From the IMG/VR virus record IMGVR_UViG_3300047318_000414, positions 1 to 42,868 of that record: a DNA stretch of 42,868 bases; one strand, written 5' to 3'. Shown here in pieces: positions 13,380 through 22,483 of the stretch (the stretch's first letter is position 1; each line of letters starts with the position of its first letter). Source of the stretch: a virus. A program made the translations under genes and the position numbers. Under the pieces are notes generated by a model. The model was not told the DNA's origin, did no database searches, and saw only the letters and a program-made list of their open reading frames with translations.

Positions 13380-13916
13380 GTGACGAACCAGTACGCCGAC
13401 GACGGCCACAACCCGCGCGTCACCGACGAGGAGCGGGCCGAGATCCGCCGCCTCCATGCCGAAGGGCACGGCCGCAACGAGATCGGCCGCTTGATCGGCC
13501 GCTCGCAGCGAACCATCAGCGAGCAGGCAGCGAAGATGGGCCTGTTGTTCGACCGCAGCGCCACCGCCGTCGCCACCGAGGCAAAGGTCATCGACGCTCG
13601 AGCCCGCCGCGCAAAGATCCTCGAAGGCCTCTACGAAGTAGCCGAGGCTGAACTGGACTACCTCCGTCAGAACGGCCACTACGACCTCGTAGAGGTGTCC
13701 GCCGGCAAGGCCGTGCGGTTCAACGCCGACCGACTGCCCGCCCAGGACCGTCGCGCCCTGATCACCGGCATCAGCACCGCCATGACGGCAGCGTCCCGCC
13801 TCGAAGCCCTCGAAGGCGACCCGGGCGTCGCGGGCGCTGCGTCGCTGCTCACCTCCCTCGGCAAGGCCTTCTTGGAGGCCGCGGGTCCCCCGGAGGACGA
13901 CACCGGGGAGGACTGA
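13380..13916 (+). CDS. Terminase small subunit
   Basis: A 178-aa protein starting at GTG with TAGGAGGTG upstream. Residues 13-55 form a resolvase-like HTH (TDEERAEIRRLHAEGHGRNEIGRLIGRSQRTIS), followed by a helical oligomerisation region and an acidic tail. Small terminases recognise the packaging site and stimulate the large subunit. Direct overlap with the large terminase supports the call. The pac/cos site was not recognised but often lies in or near this gene. Confidence 0.8.
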   Translation: MTNQYADDGHNPRVTDEERAEIRRLHAEGHGRNEIGRLIGRSQRTISEQAAKMGLLFDRSATAVATEAKVIDARARRAKILEGLYEVAEAELDYLRQNGHYDLVEVSAGKAVRFNADRLPAQDRRALITGISTAMTAASRLEALEGDPGVAGAASLLTSLGKAFLEAAGPPEDDTGED

Positions 13917-15199
13917 TGCTCGACTCCCTCCCCCTGTCGGCCAAGCAGATCCGGAGCATCGCGCACGCCACCGCGCGCATCAACCTGTGGCACGGCGCCA
14001 TCCGGTCCGGGAAGACGATCGCCTCGCTGATCGCGTTCCTGATCGCGATCGCGGCCGCCCCCTCGTCCGGGCTGATCATCATCGTCGGCAGGTCGCTGCA
14101 GACCATCGAACGCAACGTCCTCGACCCCCTCCAGGACAGTGCGCTGTTCGGTCCCGTCGCCCGGCTCGTGCAGCACACCCGCGGCGCCACCACGGCGGTC
14201 ATCCTCGGCCGGACCGTCCACCTCATCGGCGCGGCCGACTCCCGCGCCGAAGGCCGGCTCCGCGGCCTCACCGCGTGCCTCGCCTACGTCGACGAGGCCA
14301 CCCTCGTCCCTCGCGGGTTCTGGAACCAGCTCCTCGGCCGCCTCAGCGTGCCTGGGGCGCGTCTGTTCGCGACGACCAACCCCGACAACCCCGGGCACTG
14401 GCTCCGGAAGGAGTTCATCAACCGGGGTGCCGATCTCAACCTGCGGCACTGGCAGTTCACCCTCGACGACAACCCGGCCCTCGACCCCGCGTACGTCGCG
14501 GCACTCAAGGCCGAATACGTGGGCCTCTGGTACCGGCGGTTCATTCTCGGCCACTGGGTCCAGTCCGAGGGCGCAATCTACGAGATGTTCGACGCCGAAC
14601 GCCACGTCGTGCACGAGCTGCCGCACATCGAACGCTGGCTGTGCGACGCGATCGACTACGGCACCGTCAACCCGTTCGCTGACCTGCTACTTGGCCTCGG
14701 CCGCGACACCCAGGGGCGTGCCGCCCTGTATGTGGTGTCCGAATACCGGCACGACTCCAGGGCTGCCCGGCGGCAGCTCACCGACACCGAGTACTCCGCA
14801 GGCCGCCGCCGCTGGCTCGCCTCCGTGCCTCAGCCGCAGGCCGGAAACGTCATCGGCGTCCGGCCTGAGTGGACCGTCGTCGACCCGTCCGCCGCGAGCT
14901 TCATCGAGCAGCTGCACCGCGACGGCGTATCCGGCGTTACCCCGGCTGACAACAGCGTCCTCGACGGCATCCGTGGCGTCGCCAACCTGCTCGCCTCCGA
15001 CCGCCTGTTCATCCACGCCTCCGCGCGCGGTCTCATCGACGAACTCCCCGGCTACTCGTGGGACGACGAGGCCGCGGAGAAGGGCGAGGACAAGCCGATC
15101 AAGCTCGAAGACCACTCCTGCGACGCCCTCCGATACGGCGTCCGCACGACCGAGGCCCTGTGGCGGCCACACATCCCGACCCTGGAGGTGGCCGCGTAA
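13916..15199 (+). CDS. Terminase large subunit
   Basis: A 427-aa packaging ATPase/nuclease. Walker A GAIRSGKT (27-34), Walker B YVDEA (124-128, D126/E127), the TTNPDNPG coupling motif around 155-162, and RNase H-like nuclease acidic residues in CDAIDYG (about 243-249) and DHSCDALRYG (near 405). It drives DNA into the prohead and cuts concatemers. It looks like the PBSX/Terminase_3 group, which contains both headful and cohesive-end phages. Overlaps the portal gene by one base. Confidence 0.93.
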   Translation: MLDSLPLSAKQIRSIAHATARINLWHGAIRSGKTIASLIAFLIAIAAAPSSGLIIIVGRSLQTIERNVLDPLQDSALFGPVARLVQHTRGATTAVILGRTVHLIGAADSRAEGRLRGLTACLAYVDEATLVPRGFWNQLLGRLSVPGARLFATTNPDNPGHWLRKEFINRGADLNLRHWQFTLDDNPALDPAYVAALKAEYVGLWYRRFILGHWVQSEGAIYEMFDAERHVVHELPHIERWLCDAIDYGTVNPFADLLLGLGRDTQGRAALYVVSEYRHDSRAARRQLTDTEYSAGRRRWLASVPQPQAGNVIGVRPEWTVVDPSAASFIEQLHRDGVSGVTPADNSVLDGIRGVANLLASDRLFIHASARGLIDELPGYSWDDEAAEKGEDKPIKLEDHSCDALRYGVRTTEALWRPHIPTLEVAA

Positions 15200-16782
15200 T
15201 GCCTCTGCCCACTGGTACCCAGCAGTGGCCGCCGGCCGCGCTCGACCCGGTCCGCGACAAGCTGACCGTGTGGGACGCCTGGTACTGCGGCGACCCCAAC
15301 GCCCTGTCAGCCGTCTACGGCGGTCAAGTCGGCAGTGACCCGGGCGGCACCGGGTTCTTCTCCTCCGAGCGCGGAGGCTGGCGTGCAGCGGTCGGCCGTG
15401 CCCTCCAGCGGTACTTCTGGAGCCTGCCCACACCGTCCGGCGAGCAGCGTGCGAAGCTGCACGTGCCGATCGCATCTGACATCGCTACCACCTCCTCGGC
15501 GCTGCTCTTCTCCGAGCCGCCGACGGTCAAGAGCGGCGACGCTGCGACGGCCAAGCGGCTGGCCCAGCTCGTCGACGACGGCCTGCACGGCACCCTCCTG
15601 GAGGCCGCCGAACTCGCGGCAGCACTGGGCGGGGTGTATCTCCGGATCGTCTGGGACCGAGAGACCTACGACGCCCCGTGGCTCGACGCCCACCCGGCCA
15701 GCCACGCCGTCCCCGAGTGGCAGTGGGGCCGCCTGTCGGCCGTCACGTTCTGGCGGATCCTGGAGGCAGATGGAGACCGCGTTCTCCGGCACCTGGAACG
15801 TCACGAGCCCGGCTACATCCTCCACGGCCTCTACGAGGGAACCCGCGACAACCTCGGCGTCCGCGTGCCCCTCACCGAGCATCAGGCCACCGCGGACATC
15901 GCGCGCGCGCTCGGCCCGGCGGGGGACGCGATCGCGACTGGCATCAAGCAGCTCACCGCCGTGTACGTGCCGAACATGCGCCCCAACCGGCTGTGGCGCG
16001 GCAACCCCGCGGCGGCGCACCTCGGCCGGCCGGACATCGCCGGAGCCGAGCCGCTGCTCGACGCACTCGACGAGGTCTACACGTCGTGGATGCGGGACGT
16101 GGAGCTCGGCAAGGGCCGCGTCATCGTCCCGAGCGCCTATCTGGAGTCCAACGGGCCCGGCAAGGGCGGCAGCTGGGACCCCGACCGGCGCATCTACTCC
16201 ACCCTCAACATGCTGCCCCGCTCGGGCGACGCTGCCACGATCGAGGCTGTCCAGTTCGAGATCCGCGTCGCTGAGCACCGCGACACCGCACAGAACCTCG
16301 TGGAACAGATCCTCAGGGGCGCTGGCTACTCGTCGCAGACGTTCGGCGAGCAGGGTCAGGCCGCGGCCACCGCAACGGAGGTGGTCGCCCGGGAGCGGCA
16401 GAGCTTCACCACCCGCAACCGGAAGATCGTGTACTGGCGGCCGGCGCTCGCGCAGGCCATCGAGACGCTCCTCGCCATCGACAAGGCCGTGTACAGGACA
16501 GGCGTGAAGGTGGAGCAGCCGGAGATCGAGTTCGGCGACTCCATCAGCGAGGACCCGAAGACGATCGCGGAGACGGCCGAGCTTCTCAACCGAGCGGAGG
16601 CCGCGTCCCGCGACACGCTCGTGCGGATGCAGCACCCGGACTGGGACGACGCGGACGTCAAGGCCGAGGTCGACCGGATCCTCGAAGAGACCGGCCGCCT
16701 CGTCGCCGATCCGACCCTGACCGGAGCGGAGGGCCCGAGCGATGCCGGTTTCCCCAGCGATGGCGGAGGATCTCGCCCGTGA
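15199..16782 (+). CDS. Portal protein
   Basis: A 527-aa protein between the large terminase and a MuF-like gene, as in SPP1-type head operons. Features typical of portals include an early WYCGDPNALS segment, an AKLHVPIASDIATTSSALLFSEPP stretch (in part at about 92-112), and a C-terminal third with long helices and an acidic end. Twelve copies should form the ring at the capsid vertex through which DNA moves. The ATG overlaps the terminase stop (TAATG). Confidence 0.85.
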   Translation: MPLPTGTQQWPPAALDPVRDKLTVWDAWYCGDPNALSAVYGGQVGSDPGGTGFFSSERGGWRAAVGRALQRYFWSLPTPSGEQRAKLHVPIASDIATTSSALLFSEPPTVKSGDAATAKRLAQLVDDGLHGTLLEAAELAAALGGVYLRIVWDRETYDAPWLDAHPASHAVPEWQWGRLSAVTFWRILEADGDRVLRHLERHEPGYILHGLYEGTRDNLGVRVPLTEHQATADIARALGPAGDAIATGIKQLTAVYVPNMRPNRLWRGNPAAAHLGRPDIAGAEPLLDALDEVYTSWMRDVELGKGRVIVPSAYLESNGPGKGGSWDPDRRIYSTLNMLPRSGDAATIEAVQFEIRVAEHRDTAQNLVEQILRGAGYSSQTFGEQGQAAATATEVVARERQSFTTRNRKIVYWRPALAQAIETLLAIDKAVYRTGVKVEQPEIEFGDSISEDPKTIAETAELLNRAEAASRDTLVRMQHPDWDDADVKAEVDRILEETGRLVADPTLTGAEGPSDAGFPSDGGGSRP

Positions 16783-17860
16783 GGTAGGCGCCCTGTACCG
16801 GGATGCCGAGGCGGCGCTCCTTGAGCGTCTCGCGGCGGCCCTGGAGGCGGACATCGACTCCCCGCGGTGGGCCGAGCTGAAGCTCGCGACCATCGGGAAC
16901 CTGCGGACCGCCGTGGAGGCCGTCGCCGAGGCGCTTCAGGCCGACACCAGCGGCGCGGTACGCCGGGCCTTGGTCGAGGCGTACAACCGCGGCCGCCAGG
17001 CGGCTGTGGCCGAGCTGGGGGCACTGGACATCGGCCGAGAGCTCGTCGCCCGCGACACCGTCCCGAACGCCCCGGCGGTCGACCGGCTGGCCGCATCCCT
17101 GGCGGAGGACACCCGGCCGTTGTACCAGCGGATCACCCGGGCCGTCGTCGACATCTACCAGCGCATCATCGGCCGGGCCTCCGGCACTCAGCTGCTCACC
17201 GGCATGACCCGGCGGCAGGCCAGCCAGCGGGCGCTCAACGAATTCGCCGCCCAGGGCATCACCGGCTTCGTCGACTCGGCGAAGCGCCGGTGGGACATGG
17301 CCAGCTACGCGGAGATGGCCGTGCGCAGCGTGACGGCGCGCGCGGCAGTCGAGGGACACATCGACGCCCTCGCCGAGATCCGCGTCGGCCTCGTCATCGT
17401 CTCCGACGCGCCGCTGGAGTGCCCGCTGTGCCGCCCGTGGGAGGGCGAGGTGCTTACCCTCGCCAGCACCACGGGCCCGCACACGGTCCGTGCCCCACGC
17501 GCCGACGGCCGCGGCACCGTCGCCGTGCACGTGGCGGGGAGCCTGACCGAGGCAAGGGGCACCGGGCTCTTTCACCCGAACTGCAGGCACAGCCTCGGCG
17601 CGTACCTGCCCGGGGTGACGACCCGGCCACCGCACCACCCGACGCCGGGGACGTCGTACGAGGACACGCAGCGGCAGCGCAGGATCGAGCGGCACATCCG
17701 CCGCTGGAAACGTGTCCAGGCCGCTGCGATGGACGACGCCGCACGGCGCCGCGCCGGGGCCTACGTACGACGCTGGCAGGCCGCCCAGCGCGACCACGTG
17801 GCCGCGCACCCGCACCTGCGCCGCAAGCCCGCGCGCGAGCAGATCGGGAGCGCGCGTTAG
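16742..17860 (+). CDS. MuF-like minor head protein (phage minor capsid protein 2 type)
   Basis: A 372-aa protein overlapping the portal end by 41 bases. A GGAGGGCCCGAGCG site precedes ATG 16742. The middle is helical. The C-terminal part has CPLCRPWEGEVL (about 223-234) and FHPNCRHSLG (about 277-286), the conserved Cys/His motifs of minor capsid protein 2. These proteins bind the portal, may be ejected with DNA, and are sometimes fused to toxins; no toxin domain is visible here. Confidence 0.8.
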   Translation: MPVSPAMAEDLAREVGALYRDAEAALLERLAAALEADIDSPRWAELKLATIGNLRTAVEAVAEALQADTSGAVRRALVEAYNRGRQAAVAELGALDIGRELVARDTVPNAPAVDRLAASLAEDTRPLYQRITRAVVDIYQRIIGRASGTQLLTGMTRRQASQRALNEFAAQGITGFVDSAKRRWDMASYAEMAVRSVTARAAVEGHIDALAEIRVGLVIVSDAPLECPLCRPWEGEVLTLASTTGPHTVRAPRADGRGTVAVHVAGSLTEARGTGLFHPNCRHSLGAYLPGVTTRPPHHPTPGTSYEDTQRQRRIERHIRRWKRVQAAAMDDAARRRAGAYVRRWQAAQRDHVAAHPHLRRKPAREQIGSAR

Positions 17861-18015
17861 ACCTCGTGCATCTCGCACTCGGGGTTCGTGCACTCCCTGA
17901 TCATCCGGTGGTACCTGGGCTTGCTCTTCGTACCGACGTTCTCCACTGGAGTACGCACGGGGGACCCGCACATGTCGCAGTCGGCACCGAACTCGGGGTC
18001 TCTCTCATCAGCCAT
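17857..18015 (-). CDS. Hidden minus-strand zinc-ribbon microprotein in the head operon
   Basis: A 52-aa protein on the strand opposite the head operon. It begins MADERDPEFGADCDMCG and ends with a RECTNPECEMHEV segment, giving CDMC and CTNPEC pairs about 25 residues apart, a good zinc-ribbon spacing. It overlaps the MuF-like stop by 3 bases (17858-17860) and fills the otherwise empty 238-base gap before the scaffold gene. No ribosome site is visible, but TACCTT (18028-18023) lies 7 bases before the ATG, so a leaderless transcript is plausible. Partner and target unknown; it may be made in lysogeny. Confidence 0.6.
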   Translation of the reverse strand: MADERDPEFGADCDMCGSPVRTPVENVGTKSKPRYHRMIRECTNPECEMHEV

Positions 18016-18098
18016 GGCGCGCAAGGTACATCGCGCGCGTGCAATCCGCTAACGGCCTGCCAGGAGCGGGCCTCTCGCCGCCCCAGGAGGGCAACCCC

Positions 18099-18833
18099 AT
18101 GCACACTCGACTGCTCGCCCGCGCCCACACTCCCGGGTGGGCCCACCCCTACGGCCGCGCCCCTTTCTCCCCGGTCTTCTATGCCGACGGAGGGGACGGC
18201 GCCGCCTCCGGATCCGACCCGGCGCCCGCCGCGCAGCCCGCAGGTGACCAGGGCGGACAGCCGTCCGGACAGTCCGGAGACCCCTCCGGACAACCGCGGA
18301 TGTACGACGCCGCGTACGTCGACGGCCTCCGCAAGGAGGCCGCTCAGTGGCGCACCAAGCTCCGAGAGTCTGAGCAGGCCCAGGACGCGAAGTACACCGG
18401 GCTCCTCGACCAGCTGAAGGCCGCCGGGATCAAACTGGGCGACAAGCCCGATGCCGAGGCCCTGCAGGCCAGCCTCACCGCCGCCCAGTCCGAGCGCCGT
18501 GAAGCGCTCCTGCGCGCCGCCCTCTACGAGACCCAGGCGGAGCACGGCGCCAGCCCCGGCGCACTCCGCGACTCCGTGTCCTTCCTTGACACGATCAAGG
18601 ACATCGACCCCACAGACTCCACGGCCCTGGTGGCCGCGGCCAAGGCGGCACTCGCCGCCAACCCTTCCCTCTCCGCAGCCCCGGCCGGCCCGGCGCGCGG
18701 TGGCGCTGACCTCTCTGGTGGAGGCGGCAACGAACCTCGGCAGCTGACCGAGGACGACCTCTCTCGCATGACGCCCGAGCAGATCGTGGAGGCCCAGGAC
18801 AAGGGGCTCCTCCGCAACCTCCTCGGCGGCTGA
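18099..18833 (+). CDS. Capsid scaffolding protein
   Basis: A 244-aa protein directly before the coat gene. It has a Gly/Asp/Pro/Ser-rich N-terminal region, then a long helical stretch (about 80-170: YVDGLRKEAAQWRTKLRESEQ and an AALYETQAEHG region), a Gly-rich linker, and a C-terminal helix (LTEDDLSRMTPEQIVEAQ) of the kind that contacts coat protein. This composition and place identify a scaffold that guides prohead assembly and leaves before packaging. The ribosome site CAGGAGGG fixes the ATG at 18099. Confidence 0.8.
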   Translation: MHTRLLARAHTPGWAHPYGRAPFSPVFYADGGDGAASGSDPAPAAQPAGDQGGQPSGQSGDPSGQPRMYDAAYVDGLRKEAAQWRTKLRESEQAQDAKYTGLLDQLKAAGIKLGDKPDAEALQASLTAAQSERREALLRAALYETQAEHGASPGALRDSVSFLDTIKDIDPTDSTALVAAAKAALAANPSLSAAPAGPARGGADLSGGGGNEPRQLTEDDLSRMTPEQIVEAQDKGLLRNLLGG

Positions 18834-18855
18834 CACCACATAAGGAGGGCCCACC

Positions 18856-19707
18856 GTGGCCATCACCCGTTTTCGCCCGGAGATCTGGTCCGCCAGGCTT
18901 CTGGTCGCCCTGCGCAAGACCCTCATCTACGCCGGTCCCGGCATCGTGAACCGCGACTACGAGGGCGACATCCGCGAGGCTGGCGACATCGTTCGCATCA
19001 CCTCGGTGTCCCGGCCGACGATCGGCACCTACACGCCGAACTCGACTGTGATCTCCCCCGAGGAGCTCACCGACGCCCAGCGCACCCTCGCCATCGACCA
19101 GGCGAAGTACTTCGCCTTCCGTGTCGACGACGTGGACGCCCGGCAGGCCCGCGGCGACGTCATGCCCCAGGCCATGAGCGAAGCCGCGTACGCCCTCGCC
19201 GACGTCGTCGACCAGTACGTCGCCAGCCTCTACACCCAGGCGCAGACGGCGAACCAGCTCGGCACCGTCTCCGTTCCCACGGCGACCCCGACTGCGTTCT
19301 ACGACAGCGTCCTCGTGCCGCTGAAGGTCAAGCTGGACGAGGCCAACGTCCCGGCCGCTGGCCGCTACTGCGTCATCCCGCCGTGGCTCCACGGCCGGGC
19401 GCTCCGCGACGACCGGTTCATCCGCGTCGACGCCTCCGGAACCAGCGAGGGCCTGCGCAACGGCATGGTCGGACGCGCCGCTGGCTTCGACATCCTTGTG
19501 TCGAACAACGCCCCGAACCCGACCGGCGACGACTACGTCGTGCAGGCCGGCAACAACACCGCGGTCTCCTTCGCCGATCAGATCAACAAGACCGAGGCGT
19601 ACCGGCCGGAGTCCAGCTTCTCCGACGCCGTCAAGGGCCTTGCGCTGTACGGCGCCAAGGTCGTCCGCCCCGACGCCATCGCCACCGCGCTGGCCTCTCA
19701 GACCTGA
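18856..19707 (+). CDS. Major capsid (coat) protein
   Basis: A 283-aa protein with the features of P22-coat/HK97-fold proteins of actinophages: an N-terminal arm (RFRPEIWSARLLVALRKTL), a YEGDIREAGDIVRI strand pair, a long central spine-like helix region and a C-terminal region rich in strands (GFDILVSNN, then VSFADQINK). GTG start with AAGGAGGG. It follows the scaffold and precedes small beta-rich proteins, the standard position. Confidence 0.85.
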   Translation: MAITRFRPEIWSARLLVALRKTLIYAGPGIVNRDYEGDIREAGDIVRITSVSRPTIGTYTPNSTVISPEELTDAQRTLAIDQAKYFAFRVDDVDARQARGDVMPQAMSEAAYALADVVDQYVASLYTQAQTANQLGTVSVPTATPTAFYDSVLVPLKVKLDEANVPAAGRYCVIPPWLHGRALRDDRFIRVDASGTSEGLRNGMVGRAAGFDILVSNNAPNPTGDDYVVQAGNNTAVSFADQINKTEAYRPESSFSDAVKGLALYGAKVVRPDAIATALASQT

Positions 19708-19721
19708 TCGGAGACTGACCC

Positions 19722-20087
19722 ATGGCACGCACTGCTGTCGCCTACAGCGCCCTCGTCCCCAACTCCAACCTCGCCGACCCGGCCGGTACCGCGGTGTCCT
19801 CGGGCGCCGGGAACGGCGGCCAGGTCTCGGCCGCTAAGCCGGAGCTCACGGTGCTTCGGCTGTCCAACGCGTCCGGCGGCTCCGGCACCGCGACGATCCT
19901 CGCGGGCGCGCTGCCGCTGGCTGCCGCCTCGGGGCAGGGCAGCGTCACGGTGACCGTGGCGAACTCGGGCACCCAGTTCATCGGCCCGTTCGAGTCGGGT
20001 CGGTTCCTCCAGTCCGACGGCTCCCTCATCGTCGAGACCTCGGTCGCGATGACGATGACCGCGTTCCGCGTCCCGAGGAACACCTGA
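19722..20087 (+). CDS. Probable capsid decoration protein
   Basis: A 121-aa Gly/Ser/Thr/Val-rich protein predicted to be nearly all beta strand (for example VTVTVANSGTQFIGPFE). Small beta proteins right after the coat gene usually decorate or stabilise the head. No named family recognised. Confidence 0.55.
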   Translation: MARTAVAYSALVPNSNLADPAGTAVSSGAGNGGQVSAAKPELTVLRLSNASGGSGTATILAGALPLAAASGQGSVTVTVANSGTQFIGPFESGRFLQSDGSLIVETSVAMTMTAFRVPRNT

Positions 20088-20088
20088 C

Positions 20089-20400
20089 ATGGCCGAGACG
20101 ATCTACCTTCTCGGCGAGGGCGGTGGCATCCACGCAATGGACCTGCCTCTGCCCGAACCGATCGCGGACCGGCTCGCCAAGGGGCTGCTCCGCCGCGTGA
20201 ACGAGGACGGCACGCCGTACGTCGAGCAGGCGGACGACGGCGTGCCCACCCCGCCCACCGAGCAGCCCGCCAAGACCGCCCCCAAGGCGGCCTGGGTCGG
20301 CTGGGCCGCTGCCCAGGGTGCGGACCCGGAGGAGGCCGAAGGCATGACCAAGGCCGACCTCATCGAGCTGTACGGAGGCGACGATGCCGCTGACCAGTGA
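20089..20400 (+). CDS. Small head protein with HeH/LEM-like C-terminus
   Basis: A 103-aa protein. Residues 1-45 form a small alpha/beta unit, 46-65 are a Pro-rich linker, and 66-97 (KAAWVGWAAAQG then MTKADLIELYG) resemble the HeH/LEM helix-extension-helix found in head-completion proteins. It overlaps the next gene by 17 bases. Probable virion component; exact role unknown. Confidence 0.55.
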   Translation: MAETIYLLGEGGGIHAMDLPLPEPIADRLAKGLLRRVNEDGTPYVEQADDGVPTPPTEQPAKTAPKAAWVGWAAAQGADPEEAEGMTKADLIELYGGDDAADQ

Positions 20401-20893
20401 TTTCGGTATCACGGTGTCCGGAACGCAGACGAAGGTCGCGGACCTCTCGTACCCGTACGACACCCTGAACTGGCGGCGGGGCGTCCACCTGGAGTCCGGC
20501 ACCACCGCAGGCAAGGCGGATCTACGGTTCACCGACACCCGCACCCTGAACGCCTCGGCCAACGAGACGCTCGATCTCGCGGGTGTCCTCACCGACGCAT
20601 TCGGGGCGGCGATCACCTTCGCGCGGATCAAGTTCATCGCGATCTCCGCAGCCTCCGGCAACACCAACTCGGTCGTCGTCGGGGCGAACGGGTCGAATGA
20701 CTGGGTCGGCCTCCTCAACGCGGCCGGGACCCTGACGCTCCGCCCGGGCGCGACGGTCTGCGCGATGTCTGGCGGCGCGGATGCCACCGGCATGGCGGTG
20801 ACCGCGGGCACTGGCGACCTGCTGAAGATCGCCAACAGCGGTGCGGGGACCAGCGTCACGTACGACATCGTCATCATCGGCGCGAGCGCCTGA
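20384..20893 (+). CDS. Beta-rich virion protein
   Basis: A 169-aa protein rich in Thr/Ala/Gly/Val, with a predicted all-beta fold (ADLRFTDTRTLNASANETLDL, then an AITFARIKFIAISA block). Its place between the coat and connector genes suggests a head fibre or decoration protein. Start overlaps the preceding gene, and CGGAGGCG just upstream can serve as ribosome site. Confidence 0.55.
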   Translation: MPLTSDFGITVSGTQTKVADLSYPYDTLNWRRGVHLESGTTAGKADLRFTDTRTLNASANETLDLAGVLTDAFGAAITFARIKFIAISAASGNTNSVVVGANGSNDWVGLLNAAGTLTLRPGATVCAMSGGADATGMAVTAGTGDLLKIANSGAGTSVTYDIVIIGASA

Positions 20894-20907
20894 GGGAGGT
20901 GGTGGCT

Positions 20908-21327
20908 GTGGCCCGTGTCTACGCCACCAGCTCGCAGTACACCGAGTACACCGGGGAGGCGGCGCCGACCGACATCGACGTCCGCCTCCGCCGCGCCTCG
21001 GCGTTCCTCGACAGCCAGATCTTCCGGCTGTGCTGGTACGACGTCGACGACACCGGCCTCCCGACCAACACGCTCGTGGCCGCCGCTTTCGCGAACGCCA
21101 CGTGCGCGCAGGTGGAGTGGGGCGTGCAGGTCGGCGACGTCACCGGCGCGGCTGGGGTCGGCTGGGGCACGGTCGAGATCGGCACGGCCAAGCTCTCCCG
21201 GTCTGTGACCGCGACGACTGGCGATGAGGCGCCGGGCCGGCAGATCGCGCCTGCGGTCTGGGACGCCCTGCGCTCGCCGGACCTGACGCCGGACATCCTG
21301 TGGGTGGGGGCGGTGATGACGTGCTGA
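20908..21327 (+). CDS. Head-tail connector (adaptor) protein
   Basis: A 139-aa protein with ARVYATSSQYTEYTGEAAP and RLRRASAFLDSQIF near the N-terminus, typical of the helical gp6/gp15-like adaptor that binds under the portal. GTG 20908 is chosen among three nearby GTGs (20899, 20902, 20908) because GGGAGG ends 8 bases before it. Followed by stopper, HK97 gp10-like and terminator genes in canonical order. Confidence 0.7.
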   Translation: MARVYATSSQYTEYTGEAAPTDIDVRLRRASAFLDSQIFRLCWYDVDDTGLPTNTLVAAAFANATCAQVEWGVQVGDVTGAAGVGWGTVEIGTAKLSRSVTATTGDEAPGRQIAPAVWDALRSPDLTPDILWVGAVMTC

Positions 21328-21641
21328 CGCCGCTCCCGAGCTTCATGCTCGGCCACTCGGTGGTCGTGGAACCGTACCTGGGGGCCTCCGCGTACGGCCC
21401 TCGGTACGGCACCTCGACGACGGTGGCCTGCTTCCTCGACGAACAGACCCGCCTTGTGCGGGCGCCGGACGGCCAGGACGTCACCTCCACCAGCACGTTC
21501 TACGCCCGTCCGGGCCTCGTGTGCCCAGCCGAGTCCCGGGTGACGCTGCCCGACGGCCGGGTGACCCGGGTGATCGCCCGCCTGGACCGGTCCGGCGGCG
21601 GCATGCCGACGCCCGACCACGTGGAGGTGCAGCTGCTGTGA
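21321..21641 (+). CDS. Head-closure (stopper) protein
   Basis: A 106-aa beta-rich protein from GTG 21321, overlapping the adaptor gene. The layout (SVVVEPYLGASAYGPRYGTS, then a CFLDEQTRLVRAPDG block, then LPDGRVTRVIARLDR) is that of head-closure proteins that plug the portal channel after packaging. The assignment comes from size, strand pattern and order. Confidence 0.65.
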   Translation: MLTPLPSFMLGHSVVVEPYLGASAYGPRYGTSTTVACFLDEQTRLVRAPDGQDVTSTSTFYARPGLVCPAESRVTLPDGRVTRVIARLDRSGGGMPTPDHVEVQLL

Positions 21642-21994
21642 CCCAGTACACCCGCTTCCGGCCCGGGAACGCGCAGCGCCTGTGGACTTCTCGCGGGCGC
21701 AGGCTCGCGGGTGAGGGGCTACAGCGCGGCCTGGAGCACGTCCTGAACGAGTCCAACAAGCTGGTCCCGCTGGACGAGGGCACGCTGGAGCGCTCGGGCC
21801 GCACCATCCGCGACGGCCTCAACGGTGCGATCAGTTACGACACCGTGTATGCCCGCCGACAGCACGAAGAGCTCACTTGGAAGCACCTTCCCGGACGCCA
21901 GGCCAAATACCTGGAGACCGCGATCAACCGAGAGCGGAACGTCGTGCTCGACCTCATGGCGGTGGATGTGCGGAGGTGGTTCCGTGGCCGATGA
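21638..21994 (+). CDS. HK97 gp10-like tail-completion protein
   Basis: A 118-aa protein from GTG 21638 overlapping the stopper stop. It matches the gp10-like family: an N-terminal basic helix, LVPLDEGTLERSGR (about 42-55), and a C-terminal ARRQHEELTWKH with LPGRQAKYLETAI. It works at the head-tail joint. Confidence 0.75.
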   Translation: MTQYTRFRPGNAQRLWTSRGRRLAGEGLQRGLEHVLNESNKLVPLDEGTLERSGRTIRDGLNGAISYDTVYARRQHEELTWKHLPGRQAKYLETAINRERNVVLDLMAVDVRRWFRGR

Positions 21995-22418
21995 CCCCGA
22001 CCTCCTCGACGGCCTCGCCCGCTACCTTCAGGAGCGCGGCCTCGTCACCTACGACCCCAGCGGCGTGAGCGGCGACTGCTTCATCGAGATCATGCCGTCG
22101 AGCCCGGATGAGGCGGTGGCGCTGACGATCTACGACGACCGTGTCGAGTCCGATTCGCTGCTGCCGTACGACGAGCCGAAGGTCCAGGTGCGCGTGCGGG
22201 GCACCACGGACCCGCGGGTCTCCCGCCACCGCTGCGCTGCGATCCGCTCCCACCTGCACGGCCTCGGCCCCGTGGTCCTGCCCGACGGCACGAACCTGAT
22301 CCTGTCGGTCGCCATTCAGGCCGCGGCTGCGTCGATCGGCGCCGACGAGAACCGGCGCCACGAGCACGTCTGCAACTTCCGCATGGAGGTCCGGCAGACC
22401 AGCGTGCACCGCCCCTGA
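21984..22418 (+). CDS. Tail terminator protein
   Basis: A 144-aa protein from GTG 21984, overlapping the gp10-like gene by 11 bases. An N-terminal helix (LLDGLARYLQERG), IMPSSPDEAVALTIYDD and VQVRVRG are typical of minor capsid/tail terminator proteins that cap the tail tube. Order (before the tube protein) agrees. Confidence 0.75.
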   Translation: MADDPDLLDGLARYLQERGLVTYDPSGVSGDCFIEIMPSSPDEAVALTIYDDRVESDSLLPYDEPKVQVRVRGTTDPRVSRHRCAAIRSHLHGLGPVVLPDGTNLILSVAIQAAAASIGADENRRHEHVCNFRMEVRQTSVHRP

Positions 22419-22483
22419 CACCCCAACCCAGCACTGCCCGCGCCCCTCCGGCGACGGGTCATTCGTCATGCCCTGGAGGAGAC

